A DNA stretch of 64,000 nucleotides from Pyropia yezoensis (taxonomy: Eukaryota; Rhodophyta; Bangiophyceae; Bangiales; Bangiaceae): the NCBI GenBank assembly GCA_009829735.1, contig CM020619.1, positions 25,693,554-25,757,553 of the forward strand, given 5' to 3'. The translations under genes were made by a program, and so were the position numbers. Positions 30,941-42,454 of this stretch are shown piece by piece. Position 1 is the first letter of the stretch; each line of letters begins with the position of its first letter. Under the pieces are notes generated by a model. It saw only the letters and a list, made by a program, of their open reading frames with translations. It searched no databases and was not told the origin of the DNA.

Positions 30941-31173
30941 GTGAGTCAAGTGGTCATGGTGCTGTGTTTGCTACAAGAGGTGGGCGGCTTTGATCGCCTA
31001 CTTTTGCCACTGTGTTGGTCGTGCATCGAGAGTGTCCCTGACCATACTGCGGGTGGGTTTTCTTGGTGACCTGCTGCCCCCCCTCCGCTCCCGTGCCCCC
31101 TTCTTCTCGTCCCTTTTACCCCACTTCTTGTCCCTGCTTCTTCCCGGCCGACCGTTCTACTACTCCCACGCGG

Positions 31174-32793
31174 AAATGCCTTTGCGGCGCTCGCTCCAGC
31201 TTTTCAATGATCTGCCCTTCTCGCAGCCAGAGGTCGGACCTGACGGGGAGGTGGAAGCTGCCGCGGTGTTGGCGGCAATGCGGCGCGGACAAGCACAGCT
31301 GCGGTGGGCGACACAGGAGGGCGATTCAAACATGTCCTCGGACTTCCAGCCGCCTCCCCCGTCGCCTGGTGTGAGCTCGGCTCGACCGCCTCGCTCTGCC
31401 CAGCCTGCGATAGGAGGTGCAACGCGCGGGATTGTGCTGCCCCCCCGCCGAGCTGCCACACGCACCGCTGACGCCTTCACGCTTCCCCACCAACCGGGGC
31501 AGCGGCTACTCGAGATGTGACGCTTACTGGCCGGGCTGCGGCGGTGGTTGCGGGCATGCTGACGCCCCCTGGTGGAGGCCTTGCGCGCGCCACCGGTGCC
31601 GTGGCGCGCCCCCGCCGACGAGGGGCTGCGGCTATTGGTGGTTCTTCAATCACCCGCCAAGCAGGGATGGGGGCCACGGGTGGTGGTACGCCCCCCTCCC
31701 GAGCGAGTGGGGTAACGGCAGCACGAGTCGTCAAGCCCACTCGTCTGGCTTCACCGCCGGTAGGCGGGAGGCGCGTGGTTGGGACGCCAGCGGCATCTCC
31801 GAGTGGGGGCGCCTTGACAAGCGCCCGCGGACTGGCGGCGAGAAGGGAGTCGCTCAGTGCAACAGGCTCCACGGCGGCAGCGCCTCGGACGCCGGCTGTC
31901 AGGAAGGGAGGTACACCGCCCTCTGGCGACTCCCCCGTGTCTGTTCTGGACGCCGCCCTGCGTGGCGTGCAACACACGGCTGCGCCCGTGGCGCCGCAAG
32001 GAGTCGCTCGCTCTGTGACCGTGCCACCTGGGTCGCCATCGCCGGTCGCGGCGGGTGGGCCCCGTCTTCATCTGCGGGGGCGCACCGCCCCTCGATGTGT
32101 AGGGCTCCTGTGCAGGGCAACCTCACCGCTGCTGCTCCTCCTCTGCCCCGCGCGCTCTCCTTCGTGGTCCCGGAGCGACGTCTCCCTGACCCGGCGGGGC
32201 AGAAGTCGCTGACGCCGTCGGTGGCCGCAGCCCCGCCCAAAGCTATCAAGGGCATCCGGAAGCCCAAAGCCGCGCGCTAAACGCGGTGCCAACAAAGCTA
32301 CTGTATCACCTCCTCCGGTCCAGCGTGCTGTCTCGCTGGCACGCCTACTGCCGCCTCTCAGACTGGGTGGACGCCGATCGCGGATCCCCCCCCTGTGCAT
32401 CCTGTCGGTGAGCGTCCTATTCCTACGGTCGTCACTGTTGCCACTATGACCAAGGTCTTTGCCGAGGGACTGCGACCTGTTTGCGTTCACTTGGCGGGGC
32501 TCAGCCAGAAGCTGGCTGAGGTGCACACCTCCGTTAACCGGCTTTCGACCAAACCTACACAGTCAGGGCGTTGGAAGCGAACGCACGGCCCAAGCCGTGG
32601 TGCAGTTGCAGGGCGCAGTGAAGGGGGTCTACGAGGGGGTCATCAGCCACACCAAGAAGGAGCCAGTCGCCGCTACTGCGCTCCGCGGCAGCACTGCAAT
32701 GTTGGACAACTGCGAGGACCAGCTGGAGCTGGCCACCATCAACGAGTTGGAGGTCGGCAATGTGCGCGACGTTGCCAAGAAGGCGATGATCAA
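31174..32793 (+). pseudogene. Copy 1 of the large plus-strand transposon ORF, frame-broken and cut by the gap
   Basis: Begins MPLRRSLQLFNDLPFSQPEV as in the intact copy at 38565-41678. The frame is lost near 31493 by a one-base deletion, and several further indels follow before the N run. These lie next to the contig end and are absent from the other copy, so they are most likely sequencing errors and not mutations. Confidence 0.75.
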
Positions 32794-33293
32794 NNNNNNN
32801 NNNNNNNNNNNNNNNNNNNNNNNNNNNNNNNNNNNNNNNNNNNNNNNNNNNNNNNNNNNNNNNNNNNNNNNNNNNNNNNNNNNNNNNNNNNNNNNNNNNN
32901 NNNNNNNNNNNNNNNNNNNNNNNNNNNNNNNNNNNNNNNNNNNNNNNNNNNNNNNNNNNNNNNNNNNNNNNNNNNNNNNNNNNNNNNNNNNNNNNNNNNN
33001 NNNNNNNNNNNNNNNNNNNNNNNNNNNNNNNNNNNNNNNNNNNNNNNNNNNNNNNNNNNNNNNNNNNNNNNNNNNNNNNNNNNNNNNNNNNNNNNNNNNN
33101 NNNNNNNNNNNNNNNNNNNNNNNNNNNNNNNNNNNNNNNNNNNNNNNNNNNNNNNNNNNNNNNNNNNNNNNNNNNNNNNNNNNNNNNNNNNNNNNNNNNN
33201 NNNNNNNNNNNNNNNNNNNNNNNNNNNNNNNNNNNNNNNNNNNNNNNNNNNNNNNNNNNNNNNNNNNNNNNNNNNNNNNNNNNNNNNNNNNNN
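32794..33293. other. Assembly gap of exactly 500 N
   Basis: A run of exactly 500 N, a typical fixed-size scaffold gap. ORFs that read through it are meaningless. Confidence 0.99.
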
Positions 33294-36200
33294 TAGTCCG
33301 TTCCATCGCTTTCCCCTCCCTCCTCGCCGTCGCAGCCGACCAGCAGGGATCCGGGGTCCTCGTCCTCAGCGGCATGGCGATACAGGACGATGCGGGCCCC
33401 CTGCGCCTGCACAACAAAGCTGGCGAGTAAAGTCCGCGATGGTCTTGCTCTTACGTGCGTAGTACGGCTTGTCTTTCCTTGTGGAGCTGCTCGTTGAGGC
33501 CCGCGTTTTCCATTGTTGATGTTACCGTGCATGCGTATGGCCCCCATCACATGGCAAAAATAGCCTGTGTACCTTTGTCGAGTGCTGCGGACCCAAGATT
33601 GGGGTCATATATAGCGTCACAAAGCGCTCAGCGCGATCCGCGATGCTCTTGCCCACGTCCAGGGTGAGGGGCAGCGGGGAGGTGGAGCACGTGTACCCAC
33701 TCATCTCGGCGTGTAAGCACAGCAAACTCCTGCGAACATGGCCGTGATGGCCTCGTCAATGGGGGCTTGCCCCCACACAGCGTGGTAGGCGGGCCAAGTC
33801 AAACTGGCTCCCCCCCGCGCCGTCAGCAGGGTCCTCGTTCTCCGGCTCCTTCGTCCTGCTGTTCTTCGAGGTGTAAACGCAGCCACACGAAGGCCCGCGA
33901 GATCCGGGACCGCATCGTCAATTCCGTGCCGACAGGCAGGGGTGCGCCATCTTCCCGGACCAAGGACGTTCCGTTGACGACACTGTCGGCGACGTGCAGG
34001 GCCCCGCCGAGTGGCGCCAGGCGCCGGCCACCAAGTGGTGGCAATCACCGACACGCCTTCTCTCTGCTGCTTCCCCGTAAAAACCGATTGTGACTCATCG
34101 TTCTTGACGAGGTACCTGCACAGAACCATGTAGGCAATCATATGCAAAATGGAGATGCATACTTTGGCGGGTGGAAGCGCATGAAGGTTCTACAAAACCA
34201 GCAATCCTGTCAGGGACACAAACGCTCCCACATGGTTGCAACCGCAGTACAGGCGCCGCGCGCACCCTCAAGGCACCACACTGCAGCCGGCAAACGGCGA
34301 CGCGCAGGTTCTGACTGCTGAGACGCCCAACTAAGGCAACACAAAAGGTCGCACTGGACCCTCCCGTGGTGGGAAGGATGGTGCCAGTTTGGGGCAGGGC
34401 GGGAATCGCTGCAGACGTACCCTGGAGCCGTCCGGACAGCGCTTTGCTGCGGCGGCCGACTTGGCCAAGCCGCAGATTGTAGACGCGACGCGTGGCGGCG
34501 TCGGTTCCCGCCAGCCGGCAGGTCACCACCGCACATCTTAGGGAACGTCTCGACCAACCACTGGCACCAGATACCTCGTCACCCCCAAGTCAAGCACCTG
34601 CAACGCCATCGAGCACATCAAGCAAATATCATAGCGAGCAGCATAAAACGTCAGTCCTCGATCTTCACCAGACCTGTCCGTGAAAAGCGAATGAGCAACT
34701 AGACGGGGCAACACGCGGTCCGTACGTACATGCAATGCGTCAAACCCCACCATCTTGTACAACAAGTAAGGAGATGTGGAGAGGCCATCCATGGCGGCCA
34801 AAGCCGGCACAAAACCAGTTAAGCTGTCCACGGCTTCAAGGGTCTCACATCGCGCTCGCTCCCGGTTGTTTGACCTGTGGCCAGCGGCCTCCAGCTGACG
34901 CTCAAGCGTCTCTATAACATCGCGCTCCGTAGCGCTGAGAGCTTCGGGATGATCCAGCAACGTCGACCTGCACGTCACACTGAGAGCAGGGTCTCTGGCA
35001 CTTGCCCGCCTTCATGCACATTACGGCACGCTCTTCAGGTTGATCGCACACGTACAGCAACACTCTCGGAAAGGCCATCAGCTGCCGGCCACCCACGCAC
35101 ACCTCCGCACCGAACCGGCTTGCCGCCATCGCCGTCCGCATACAAACGTACAAAACACGCTGCAAGATGCCGCAGCGGCGCAAACCGAGAGCGCTCTTGA
35201 GCGGCCGACTCGACCTGGATGCGCACGAGGGGGATGTAAGCCACGGTCATCCACTCAATCTTACGCGATACGTCGTTGACTAGACGAACCCGGACAGGAT
35301 AAAGTTTGTGGGCTGGGGGGCGACGAGACCAAGCAAAGTTGAAAGCCGTACGCAAGACATTGACAAGAAGTAGACAAGTCAGCTACAGACCGCGGAAGAG
35401 ATCCCAATACACAGCGTCGAGGTACCCATTCTGCCCACAAAAAGCAGGCGCTCGTACACACGCAAAAAAAAAATGGACTTACCACTGGAACATGACAATC
35501 TCGTGCTGTCGCTGTACTAATGAAGACCCAACACGAAGCTGGTGCTGCCATGAGTGTCGACGACATCGCGCTCGCACAAGCGGAACGCATCACCATCCAT
35601 TGGGGTCTGCCGACTGTTCGTTAGCGGTGCAGGCGCGCGATCACCGCTCCACAAGCGGATAGCGGCACCTCCTTCGCGAAGCCTGTCAATGACCACCTCG
35701 AGTACGGACCGGAAGTACACCTCGTACACGGTGCCCCCCTCACGAATGCTCAGCTTCTTCCACCCAGCGCCGAGCACAGCATCATCGAGGTCATCACGTA
35801 GAGCATTTGTGAAAGAGGAAATGGTGGGGAAGACAGCCTGAAGAGAGAGGTTGTCCCTCGGCGCCATAGGATCGAGCGAGTCGTGGCTGTCCCACACCTC
35901 CAAAAAGTTGTATAGCTGCCGCTGCTCCCTCACCGACAGGCCTGCTCCCCCGACGCCGAGGACAAACTGCTGCAGGGCCCTGAGACGACGAGTGCTAAAC
36001 CGCCCGGCCATGCTGTTCTTGCGGCGCTCCAAAACGGGGACAGCACGGGCAGCGTCATCCAAGACCTCATAGAGGCGGAATACACGGGTCGACAGGGACT
36101 CGTACGGGACGTTAACGTCCATGCTCCCTGCGTCGGCGTCACGCCCGCGGGCATCACCCCCCTCCTCGATGTGCTCTCGTAGTGCGCCGGTCATCTCCAG

Positions 36201-36584
36201 CAAGGGGTACAACTGGGCACGAATGGCGGCGTCGTAGGAGCCAGAATCGTCCGCAATCAGGGCCCCCAGGCCAGCTGTCGCCCTGCCGTAGACCGGCGCG
36301 TCTCCAGCATCAGTCTCACCTCCATTCTCTGCGAGCGGCCTTGCCTCATTACTACGCCGCAGCCGCCTACGAGCTGGAGGACGAGGAGGAACGCCATCAA
36401 GTGTGGCGGTTGCTTCGTCCTCCTCCAGCGTTGTCGACCGTGCCCTCTTGCTGCCCGGTACGCCATTGCCGTACGGTCGCCCATGCGCGGACGTCTGGTG
36501 CCATACGAAGCCCCCCTTGCTAAAGGTCTCGAACTGGCAGACGGCAAACACCAGCAGCCTGCTCCGCTTCTTGTCGCTTGACAT
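33294..36584 (-). pseudogene. Plavaka-like transposase gene, copy 2 (C-terminus lost in gap)
   Basis: Same gene as 25222-29197. Here the N-terminal exon is intact: 355 codons from 36584 to the TAG at 35519-35517. Introns correspond to 35482-35313 and 34729-34598. Upstream of the core are an Arg-rich basic patch (PARRRLRRSNEARP) and an acidic segment. From about 34560 leftward many single-base insertions break the frame; copy 1 is clean there, so the breaks are sequence errors. The missing C-terminus is present in copy 1 (25222-25933). The composite gene would be a transposase of ordinary Plavaka size; catalytic Asp/Glu residues cannot be assigned with confidence by eye. Confidence 0.65.
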
Positions 36585-37737
36585 GGCGGCACCATTGGCA
36601 GTCTCTGCGCACAGGAAAGGTCAAGAGATCTGCCCAGCAGGATACGGTACAAGGCGTGTCGCAAGGCAAGTGTTAGGGGCGTGTCTGAAGGATCACGAGA
36701 CACAGTTACCAAGTAGGGCTGTTCACACACAGGCACACCCCGCACACAAAATGACACCCAGGAGGAGGCACGCAGTCCCACTTACCATTCAGAGCTTGGC
36801 AAGGTAGCACTCGGAGCGGAAGCGTGCCCCAGAAGCACCGTAAGCGGGTCTGCGGGCGTGGGCAGGGAGCACGGGTGTGGGTTCCGAGCGGAGCGACGCC
36901 CTTGAAGAATAGCTGTGAAGCCAGGTCTGTCGCATTCAAGCAGGGGATCCAAAGAACGACGCAGTGGCTTCGTCGCACGCCCCCTCTACCCCTCGCGTCA
37001 GCTGTCCGTCCTCCGTGGCCTGCCGCTGCACCCCGCGGTAATCGAAAGTGTGTGGTGGACACGCCAAGTGTGCGCATGCGTCGGCGTTGCGGGGAGAGAG
37101 TGGGACGCGGCCACAGCCGTGCCCAGACCGGTCGCAATCTACGCTTGCAGACACCCCCTCCTCCTCTCCCCCCCACGCCCGCCTTGCCCCTCTCGCCACC
37201 CCCCAACTCAGCCCCACTCCTTACCATCTTGACGGGACCGCACAGGTTGTCCAAAACGCACATAGTGGTCGCCGAGCCCGGTAGTCCTGACTGGCCCAAC
37301 TGGCCGTCCGTTGACGAGGGATGCGTGTTGGCCGTGAGAAGAAGGGGGCAGCGGGGAAGAGTGATGGGGCGGCGCGCAGGTCAGCCTATCTCCCATGGAA
37401 TCTGCCTCACCGACGCTCCCACACCGGCCCCTCCCCACCCCCGCTTCCGCGCCCCCCACCCGTCCCCCCGCCCATTGCAGCTCTGCACAGGTCCGCGAAG
37501 GCCGTCCCACACAATCAGAGCTCTGGTCGTGTATGCAAGTGCTCACAGGCCTACCTGGCTGGTCCTGTGCCGACGCAGACGGGTCCCATCGACGCCCATC
37601 GACGCCCGTCGAGTCCCGTCTTGGGCCAGTGCGACCTCTTCCGTGACCATCGACAACAAAACTTAGTGTGGTTGACGGAGTCGTTGCCTTTGAAATGGAG
37701 TTCGATATCGAATCGACCAATCGCCGCATGACACGGT

Positions 37738-38329
37738 ATGTATTTGAGTGCCCTTCCAGTACTGCGGATATCTAATGCAACGGAATCGCTGCGTCCACCA
37801 ACCTTGCACGATCTGCCGCCATCGTTGACAGCCGCCCCTACAGCTGCTCATCAACCGTCGTCGCGGACGGGTCGCTGCGAACAGGCGCCCCCTGCGCCGC
37901 ATGGGCCCTGGCGCTGGCGCCTGCGGAGCAAGCAGGGCCATGTGGGACTGTGGTGCTCGGATTGTAGCGTCTGTCGGGGCGCCCAGCGCATTGCCTTCTG
38001 TGGTAGGTTGGCACCCCCTGCGAGCGGTCCGAGGCCCTGCGAGGGGAGGGGAGGGGCTGTGTGGTCCCAGGTCGCCATTCTCCGAGTGGCTGGGAGTGGC
38101 GCACGCCTTTCTTCGTGGTTGTGGTGCTGCATGTGCGCCACAGGTTACACAGCAGGTGGACCGTCAATGCATTGGGAGGTGCGCTCAGCGCCGAGAAAAC
38201 GTCTCATGACCGTCAATTGCTTCCTGTGGTCCAGTGTACGTCCTTTTGCGGATTGTCTGTCACCAGGTTTTGCCCCACCTGCGGCCATGTGCCGTCCCCC
38301 CCGCGCGCCAATACGCATCATCCTGGCAG
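37738..38329 (+). CDS. Small spliced Cys-containing ORF, copy 2
   Basis: Second copy of the ORF at 30348-30940. Exons 37738-38002 and 38071-38329 with a 68-bp GT..AG intron. Without splicing the frame would be shifted relative to copy 1; with splicing both copies give the same protein. It ends at a GTGAGT donor (38330), 235 bp upstream of the ATG of the large ORF. Confidence 0.4.
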
Positions 38330-38564
38330 GTGAGTCAAGTGGTCATGGTGCTGTGTTTGCTACAAGAGGTGGGCGGCTTTGATCGCCTACTTTTGCCACT
38401 GTGTTGGTCGTGCATCGAGAGTGTCCCTGACCATACTGCGGGTGGGTTTTCTTGGTGACCTGCTGCCCCCCCTCCGCTCCCGTGCCCCCTTCTTCTCGTC
38501 CCTTTTACCCCACTTCTTGTCCCTGCTTCTTCCCGGCCGACCGTTCTACTACTCCCACGCGGAA

Positions 38565-41500
38565 ATGCCTTTGCGGCGCTCGCTCCAGCTTTTCAATGAT
38601 CTGCCCTTCTCGCAGCCAGAGGTCGGACCTGACGGGGAGGTGGAAGCTGCCGCGGTGTTGGCGGCAATGCGGCGCGGACAAGCACAGCTGCGGTGGGCGA
38701 CACAGGAGGGCGATTCAAACATGTCCTCGGACTTCCAGCCGCCTCCCCCGTCGCCTGGTGTGAGCTCGGCTCGACCGCCTCGCTCTGCCCAGCCTGCGAT
38801 AGGAGGTGCAACGCGCGGGATTGTGCTGCCCCCCCGCCGAGCTGCCACACGCACCGCTGACGCCTTCACGCTTCCCCACCAAACCGGGGCAGCGGCTACT
38901 CGAGATGTGACGCTTACTGGCCGGGCTGCGGCGGTGGTTGCGGGCATGCTGACGCCCCCTGGTGGAGGCCTTGCGCGCGCCACCGGTGCCGTGGCGCGCC
39001 CCCGCCGACGAGGGGCTGCGGCTATTGGTGGTTCTTCAATCACCCGCCAAGCAGGGATGGGGGCCACGGGTGGTGGTACGCCCCCCTCCCGAGCGAGTGG
39101 GGTAACGGCAGCACGAGTCGTCAAGCCCACTCGTCTGGCTTCACCGCCGGTAGGCGGGAGGCGCGTGGTTGGGACGCCAGCGGCATCTCCGAGTGGGGGC
39201 GCCTTGACAAGCGCCCGCGGACTGGCGGCGAGAAGGGAGTCGCTCAGTGCAACAGGCTCCACGGCGGCAGCGCCTCGGACGCCGGCTGTCAGGAAGGGAG
39301 GTACACCGCCCTCTGGCGACTCCCCCGTGTCTGTTCTGGACGCCGCCCTGCGTGGCGTGCAACACACGGCTGCGCCCGTGGCGCCGCAAGGAGTCGCTCG
39401 CTCTGTGACCGTGCCACCTGGGTCGCCATCGCCGGTCGCGGCGGGTGGGCCCCCGTCTTCATCTGCGGGGGCGCACCGCCCCTCGATGTGTAGGGCTCCT
39501 GTGCAGGGCAACCTCACCGCTGCTGCTCCTCTGCCCCGCGCGCTCTCCTTCGTGGTCCCGGAGCGACGTCTCCCTGACCCGGCGGGGCAGAAGTCGCTGA
39601 CGCCGTCGGTGGCCGCAGCCCCGCCCAAAGCTATCAAGGGCATCCGGAAGCCCACCAAGCCGCGCGCTAAACGCGGTGCCAACAAAGCTACTGTATCACC
39701 TCCTCCGGTCCAGCGTGCTGTCTCCGCTGGCACGCCTACTGCCGCCTCTCAGACTGGGTGGACGCCGATCGCGGATCCCCCCCCTGTGCATCCTGTCGGT
39801 GAGCGTCCTATTCCTACGGTCGTCACTGTTGCCACTATGACCAAGGTCTTTGCCGAGGGACTGCGACCTGTTTGCGTTCACTTGGCGGGGCTCAGCCAGA
39901 AGCTGGCTGAGGTGCACACCTCCGTTAACCGGCTTTCGACCAACCTACACAGTCAGGGCGTTGGAAGCGAACGCACGGCCCAAGCCGTGGTGCAGTTGCA
40001 GGGCGCAGTGAAGGGGGTCTACGAGGGGGTCATCAGCCACACCAAGAAGGAGCCAGTCGCCGCTACTGCGCTCCGCGGCAGCACTGCAATGTTGGACAAC
40101 TGCGAGGACCAGCTGGAGCTGGCCACCATCAACGAGTTGGAGGTCGGCAATGTGCGCGACGTTGCCAAGAAGGCGATGATCAACGAGATGCTGGGGGCCA
40201 AGGAGAGCTACAGGGCAATGCCTAACCGGGTGCGTGCCCTGGAGATTCTTTACGATGCTTGCTGGGCTGTTCGAGGTGCCAGCCAGGACGAGGCCGTTGC
40301 GTACCTCAGCAGCCAGCGCGTCTTCTTGACGACGGCTGGCACCCCCACAGAGAAGCGGATTCGCGTTAGCGAGAAGCTTTACCGTATCAGCAGCCATGTG
40401 GTGGAGGCGCTGCAGAAGGTGGCGATGGTTGCGTACTTCAAGTCGTTGGGCGAGAGCATCGAGGCGATGACACCTGCGACTGCCGAGGCGTGGCTGCGGA
40501 ATAACAAGTACGCGCACTCCGCCACCGCTGACCCCGCTATCAATGCCGCCCTGAAGGCCATGTTTCGACGGAACGGTCATCATGCGCGTGTGGTCACACC
40601 GAAGGAGGTGGGGGATGGCGAGTATGTTGACGCTACCGTCGGGCACGTTGGCCTTATCGCGCATTGGGCGCGAGGAGTGTTTGAGAAGGTGGCAGGTGTC
40701 CGCAAGGCGCGGCGTACTGGGAACGATGACGGGGCATATGACGGCTGGAGAGCAGAGGTCCGGAATGTGAGTACGCTTCTGCCCTGGCACGGTGCGGTTG
40801 CTGGTGGTCTCCGACTTACTGACGGGACTGAGGAGCACCGCGCCATGAACGTGGCCGACGACGGGACCTATGTCATCGAGTGCTCGGAGGATGAAGAGCT
40901 GCCTGAGGGGTCGGCTGGCTCATTCGGGCAGCAGTGGGACAGCAGCCAAGAGTTGATGCCAGGTCGTGGTCCTGTGGGTGCCTTTGTAGGTGTTGATGAC
41001 GGTCTTCTCGGTGATGATGTTTTTGAAGGTGAGGGGGACGTTGACGGTGGGGACGGTACTGTGGGCGCCGAGCGTGACGAGGTTGCGGAAGCTTTCGGGG
41101 TGGCTGACGGCGCGGAGGTGGATGAAGAGTGGGGGGGCGTTGAGGGTGAGGAGTGTGCTGATGGATGGGAAGGAGCTGATGATGAGGAGGGTGCTGGGGG
41201 TGGAAAGGGCGTCAACGGTACGGACGCTGCTGCTGCTACTGTTGCAGGCGATGCTCCTGAGGTAGGCTACGCTCCCGCAGGCGACGCTCCCGCGGCCGGC
41301 CTTCCTGTTGTGGCTGGTGATCCTGCGGTTGATGGCATTGTCGCCGAGGAGGGTATCGTCGCTGACGCGGCCACCGCCGATGCCGCGGCTTGCGGTGCTG
41401 ATGCGGATGGTGTTGGTGATGAGGTGGACAATGCTTACGCGGCGGCTGGCCTTGATGCGGCGGCTGGCAATGAATCTGCAGCTGCCACTGACGATGCAGC

Positions 41501-41678
41501 TGGCGCTGAAGCTGCAGCACGCGATATTGCTACCGCTGGCGTTGAAGCTGCGGCTCGCGCTGAGCCAGTGGACGGGGCTGACGGTGACCAGCTTGGTGTC
41601 CCGCCTCCTGGCCTACTGCCTGAGAGCTTGGCGTATCCGGACGGGTTTGCGGAGTACCTGGAAGAGGTACCGCTGTGA
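38565..41678 (+). CDS. Second protein of the Plavaka-like transposon, 1037 aa, unknown function
   Basis: Start chosen at MPLRRSLQLFNDLPFSQPEV; the frame is open 62 codons further upstream, but that part reads as untranslated or intron sequence. Residues ~60-420 are Ser/Thr/Pro/Ala-rich and disordered with basic KPTKPRAKRGANK near ~370. Residues ~420-760 look globular and helical (TMTKVFAEGLRPVCVHLAGL, NELEVGNVRDVAKKAMINEM, EKLYRISSHVVEALQKVAMV, AEAWLRNNKYAHSA). The C-terminal ~280 residues are strongly acidic (EECADGWEGADDEEG), then Ala/Asp-rich. No known domain recognised. It is transcribed divergently from the transposase and covered by the same assembly duplication, so it is probably the element's accessory protein, comparable in position to the second gene of CACTA elements. 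That role is inferred from position only. Confidence 0.6.
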   Translation: MPLRRSLQLFNDLPFSQPEVGPDGEVEAAAVLAAMRRGQAQLRWATQEGDSNMSSDFQPPPPSPGVSSARPPRSAQPAIGGATRGIVLPPRRAATRTADAFTLPHQTGAAATRDVTLTGRAAAVVAGMLTPPGGGLARATGAVARPRRRGAAAIGGSSITRQAGMGATGGGTPPSRASGVTAARVVKPTRLASPPVGGRRVVGTPAASPSGGALTSARGLAARRESLSATGSTAAAPRTPAVRKGGTPPSGDSPVSVLDAALRGVQHTAAPVAPQGVARSVTVPPGSPSPVAAGGPPSSSAGAHRPSMCRAPVQGNLTAAAPLPRALSFVVPERRLPDPAGQKSLTPSVAAAPPKAIKGIRKPTKPRAKRGANKATVSPPPVQRAVSAGTPTAASQTGWTPIADPPPVHPVGERPIPTVVTVATMTKVFAEGLRPVCVHLAGLSQKLAEVHTSVNRLSTNLHSQGVGSERTAQAVVQLQGAVKGVYEGVISHTKKEPVAATALRGSTAMLDNCEDQLELATINELEVGNVRDVAKKAMINEMLGAKESYRAMPNRVRALEILYDACWAVRGASQDEAVAYLSSQRVFLTTAGTPTEKRIRVSEKLYRISSHVVEALQKVAMVAYFKSLGESIEAMTPATAEAWLRNNKYAHSATADPAINAALKAMFRRNGHHARVVTPKEVGDGEYVDATVGHVGLIAHWARGVFEKVAGVRKARRTGNDDGAYDGWRAEVRNVSTLLPWHGAVAGGLRLTDGTEEHRAMNVADDGTYVIECSEDEELPEGSAGSFGQQWDSSQELMPGRGPVGAFVGVDDGLLGDDVFEGEGDVDGGDGTVGAERDEVAEAFGVADGAEVDEEWGGVEGEECADGWEGADDEEGAGGGKGVNGTDAAAATVAGDAPEVGYAPAGDAPAAGLPVVAGDPAVDGIVAEEGIVADAATADAAACGADADGVGDEVDNAYAAAGLDAAAGNESAAATDDAAGAEAAARDIATAGVEAAARAEPVDGADGDQLGVPPPGLLPESLAYPDGFAEYLEEVPL

Positions 41679-42253
41679 CCGGCTTTCACTACAACGGGGG
41701 AGTGCTCGTCGGGATGCGCGGATGGATTGAGGACGTTGCTGCTCATGGGGCGGGGTTGTTGCGGCAACGGATGGCCTTGTTGGCTGCAGTGCTTTTGTTG
41801 GGACGTTGAACGGCGGGGGGATGGCCGAAGAGGGGCTTTCGGTTTCTGGTGGCATTAATCGTACTCTGTGCCAGCTGGCGGGCTTGTTGGGCCGGGGCGA
41901 CAGAGGTTACCTACGAGGGAGGTTGCCTAGGAAGGAGGGGAGAGATGGGGAGGCGACAGGATGTCGCCAGCGCCGTTGGATCGCAGATATTTTGTTGTTC
42001 ATGCCCAGCGAGCTGCCCTGCGAGAGGAGCCGGCACCGTGCGCACCGTTACGTGCAACCGTAGCACCTTGGCACCTCATCCCATCTCCGCTAGTGACGCC
42101 AGTGCGTCGTCGGCAGCGCACGTGCTGCGTGTCCTTCGATAGGCTGCCCTGAGAGCGCGTGCAGCGGGGCTGGGACGGGAAAACGTGCGTCCACTAGCGC
42201 GGAAAATAAAATACAGGTCGGCATCTCCTCCGGATCTCGTGAGGAAGCACGAG
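41679..42253. other. Right end region of the transposon, no gene
   Basis: No domain-like ORF. The transposon's right terminus should lie here; I looked for CACTA/CCCTA-type termini matching the left side (25047-25221) and found none convincing. Confidence 0.35.
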
Positions 42254-42454
42254 TCGATGGACGTGCTTGCGAGACTGTAAAGTCCCGGACCTCGATGGGA
42301 AGCCCCATCGAAGCCCCTCGAGCAAGTGCCCATCGAGTTCCCCTCGAAGGCCCATCGAGAACAGCCCTCGATGACCCTTTCAAGCCCCGTCGAGTCCCAC
42401 CGAGCTTCCATCGAATGCGCGGTCTCGACGGCCTTCTGGTGGGAACAGACGATG
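42254..42454 (-). repeat. TCGATGGG-rich dispersed module, copy 4
   Basis: On the minus strand from 42454 it begins CATCGTCTGTTCCCACCAGA, then has TTCGATGGAAGC, CTCGATGGGCC, CTTCGAGGGG, CTCGATGGGC and CTTCGATGGGGC units and ends near GACTTTACAGTCTCG. Copy 1 has the similar TTTACAGTATCG after its units. It adjoins a poly-C block at 42475. Confidence 0.65.

Larger units (their letters stand above)
25934..32793 (+). repeat. Copy 1 of an apparently duplicated 6.9-kb segment (assembly artefact)
   Basis: Matches 33294-40183 almost base for base across coding and non-coding DNA. Differences are mainly single-base indels. In this copy they cluster towards the gap (about 31490-32793: for example loss of one A in CCACCAAACC, loss of one C in GTCTCCGC). 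The segment ends at the N run. Confidence 0.9.
33294..40183 (+). repeat. Copy 2 of the apparently duplicated 6.9-kb segment
   Basis: Counterpart of 25934-32793. Extra single bases cluster in the first ~1.7 kb after the gap (for example TGTAAGCAC for TGTAGCAC, CTCCTGCG for CTCTGCG, GTGGCAATC for GTGGCATC). Further right this copy is the better one: it alone keeps the 355-codon transposase exon and the 1037-codon ORF open. Confidence 0.9.

Noticed and set aside
25934-40183. True segmental duplication of a transposon
   Set aside because: Fixed 500-N gap and indel errors concentrated at both gap edges point to an assembly overlap.
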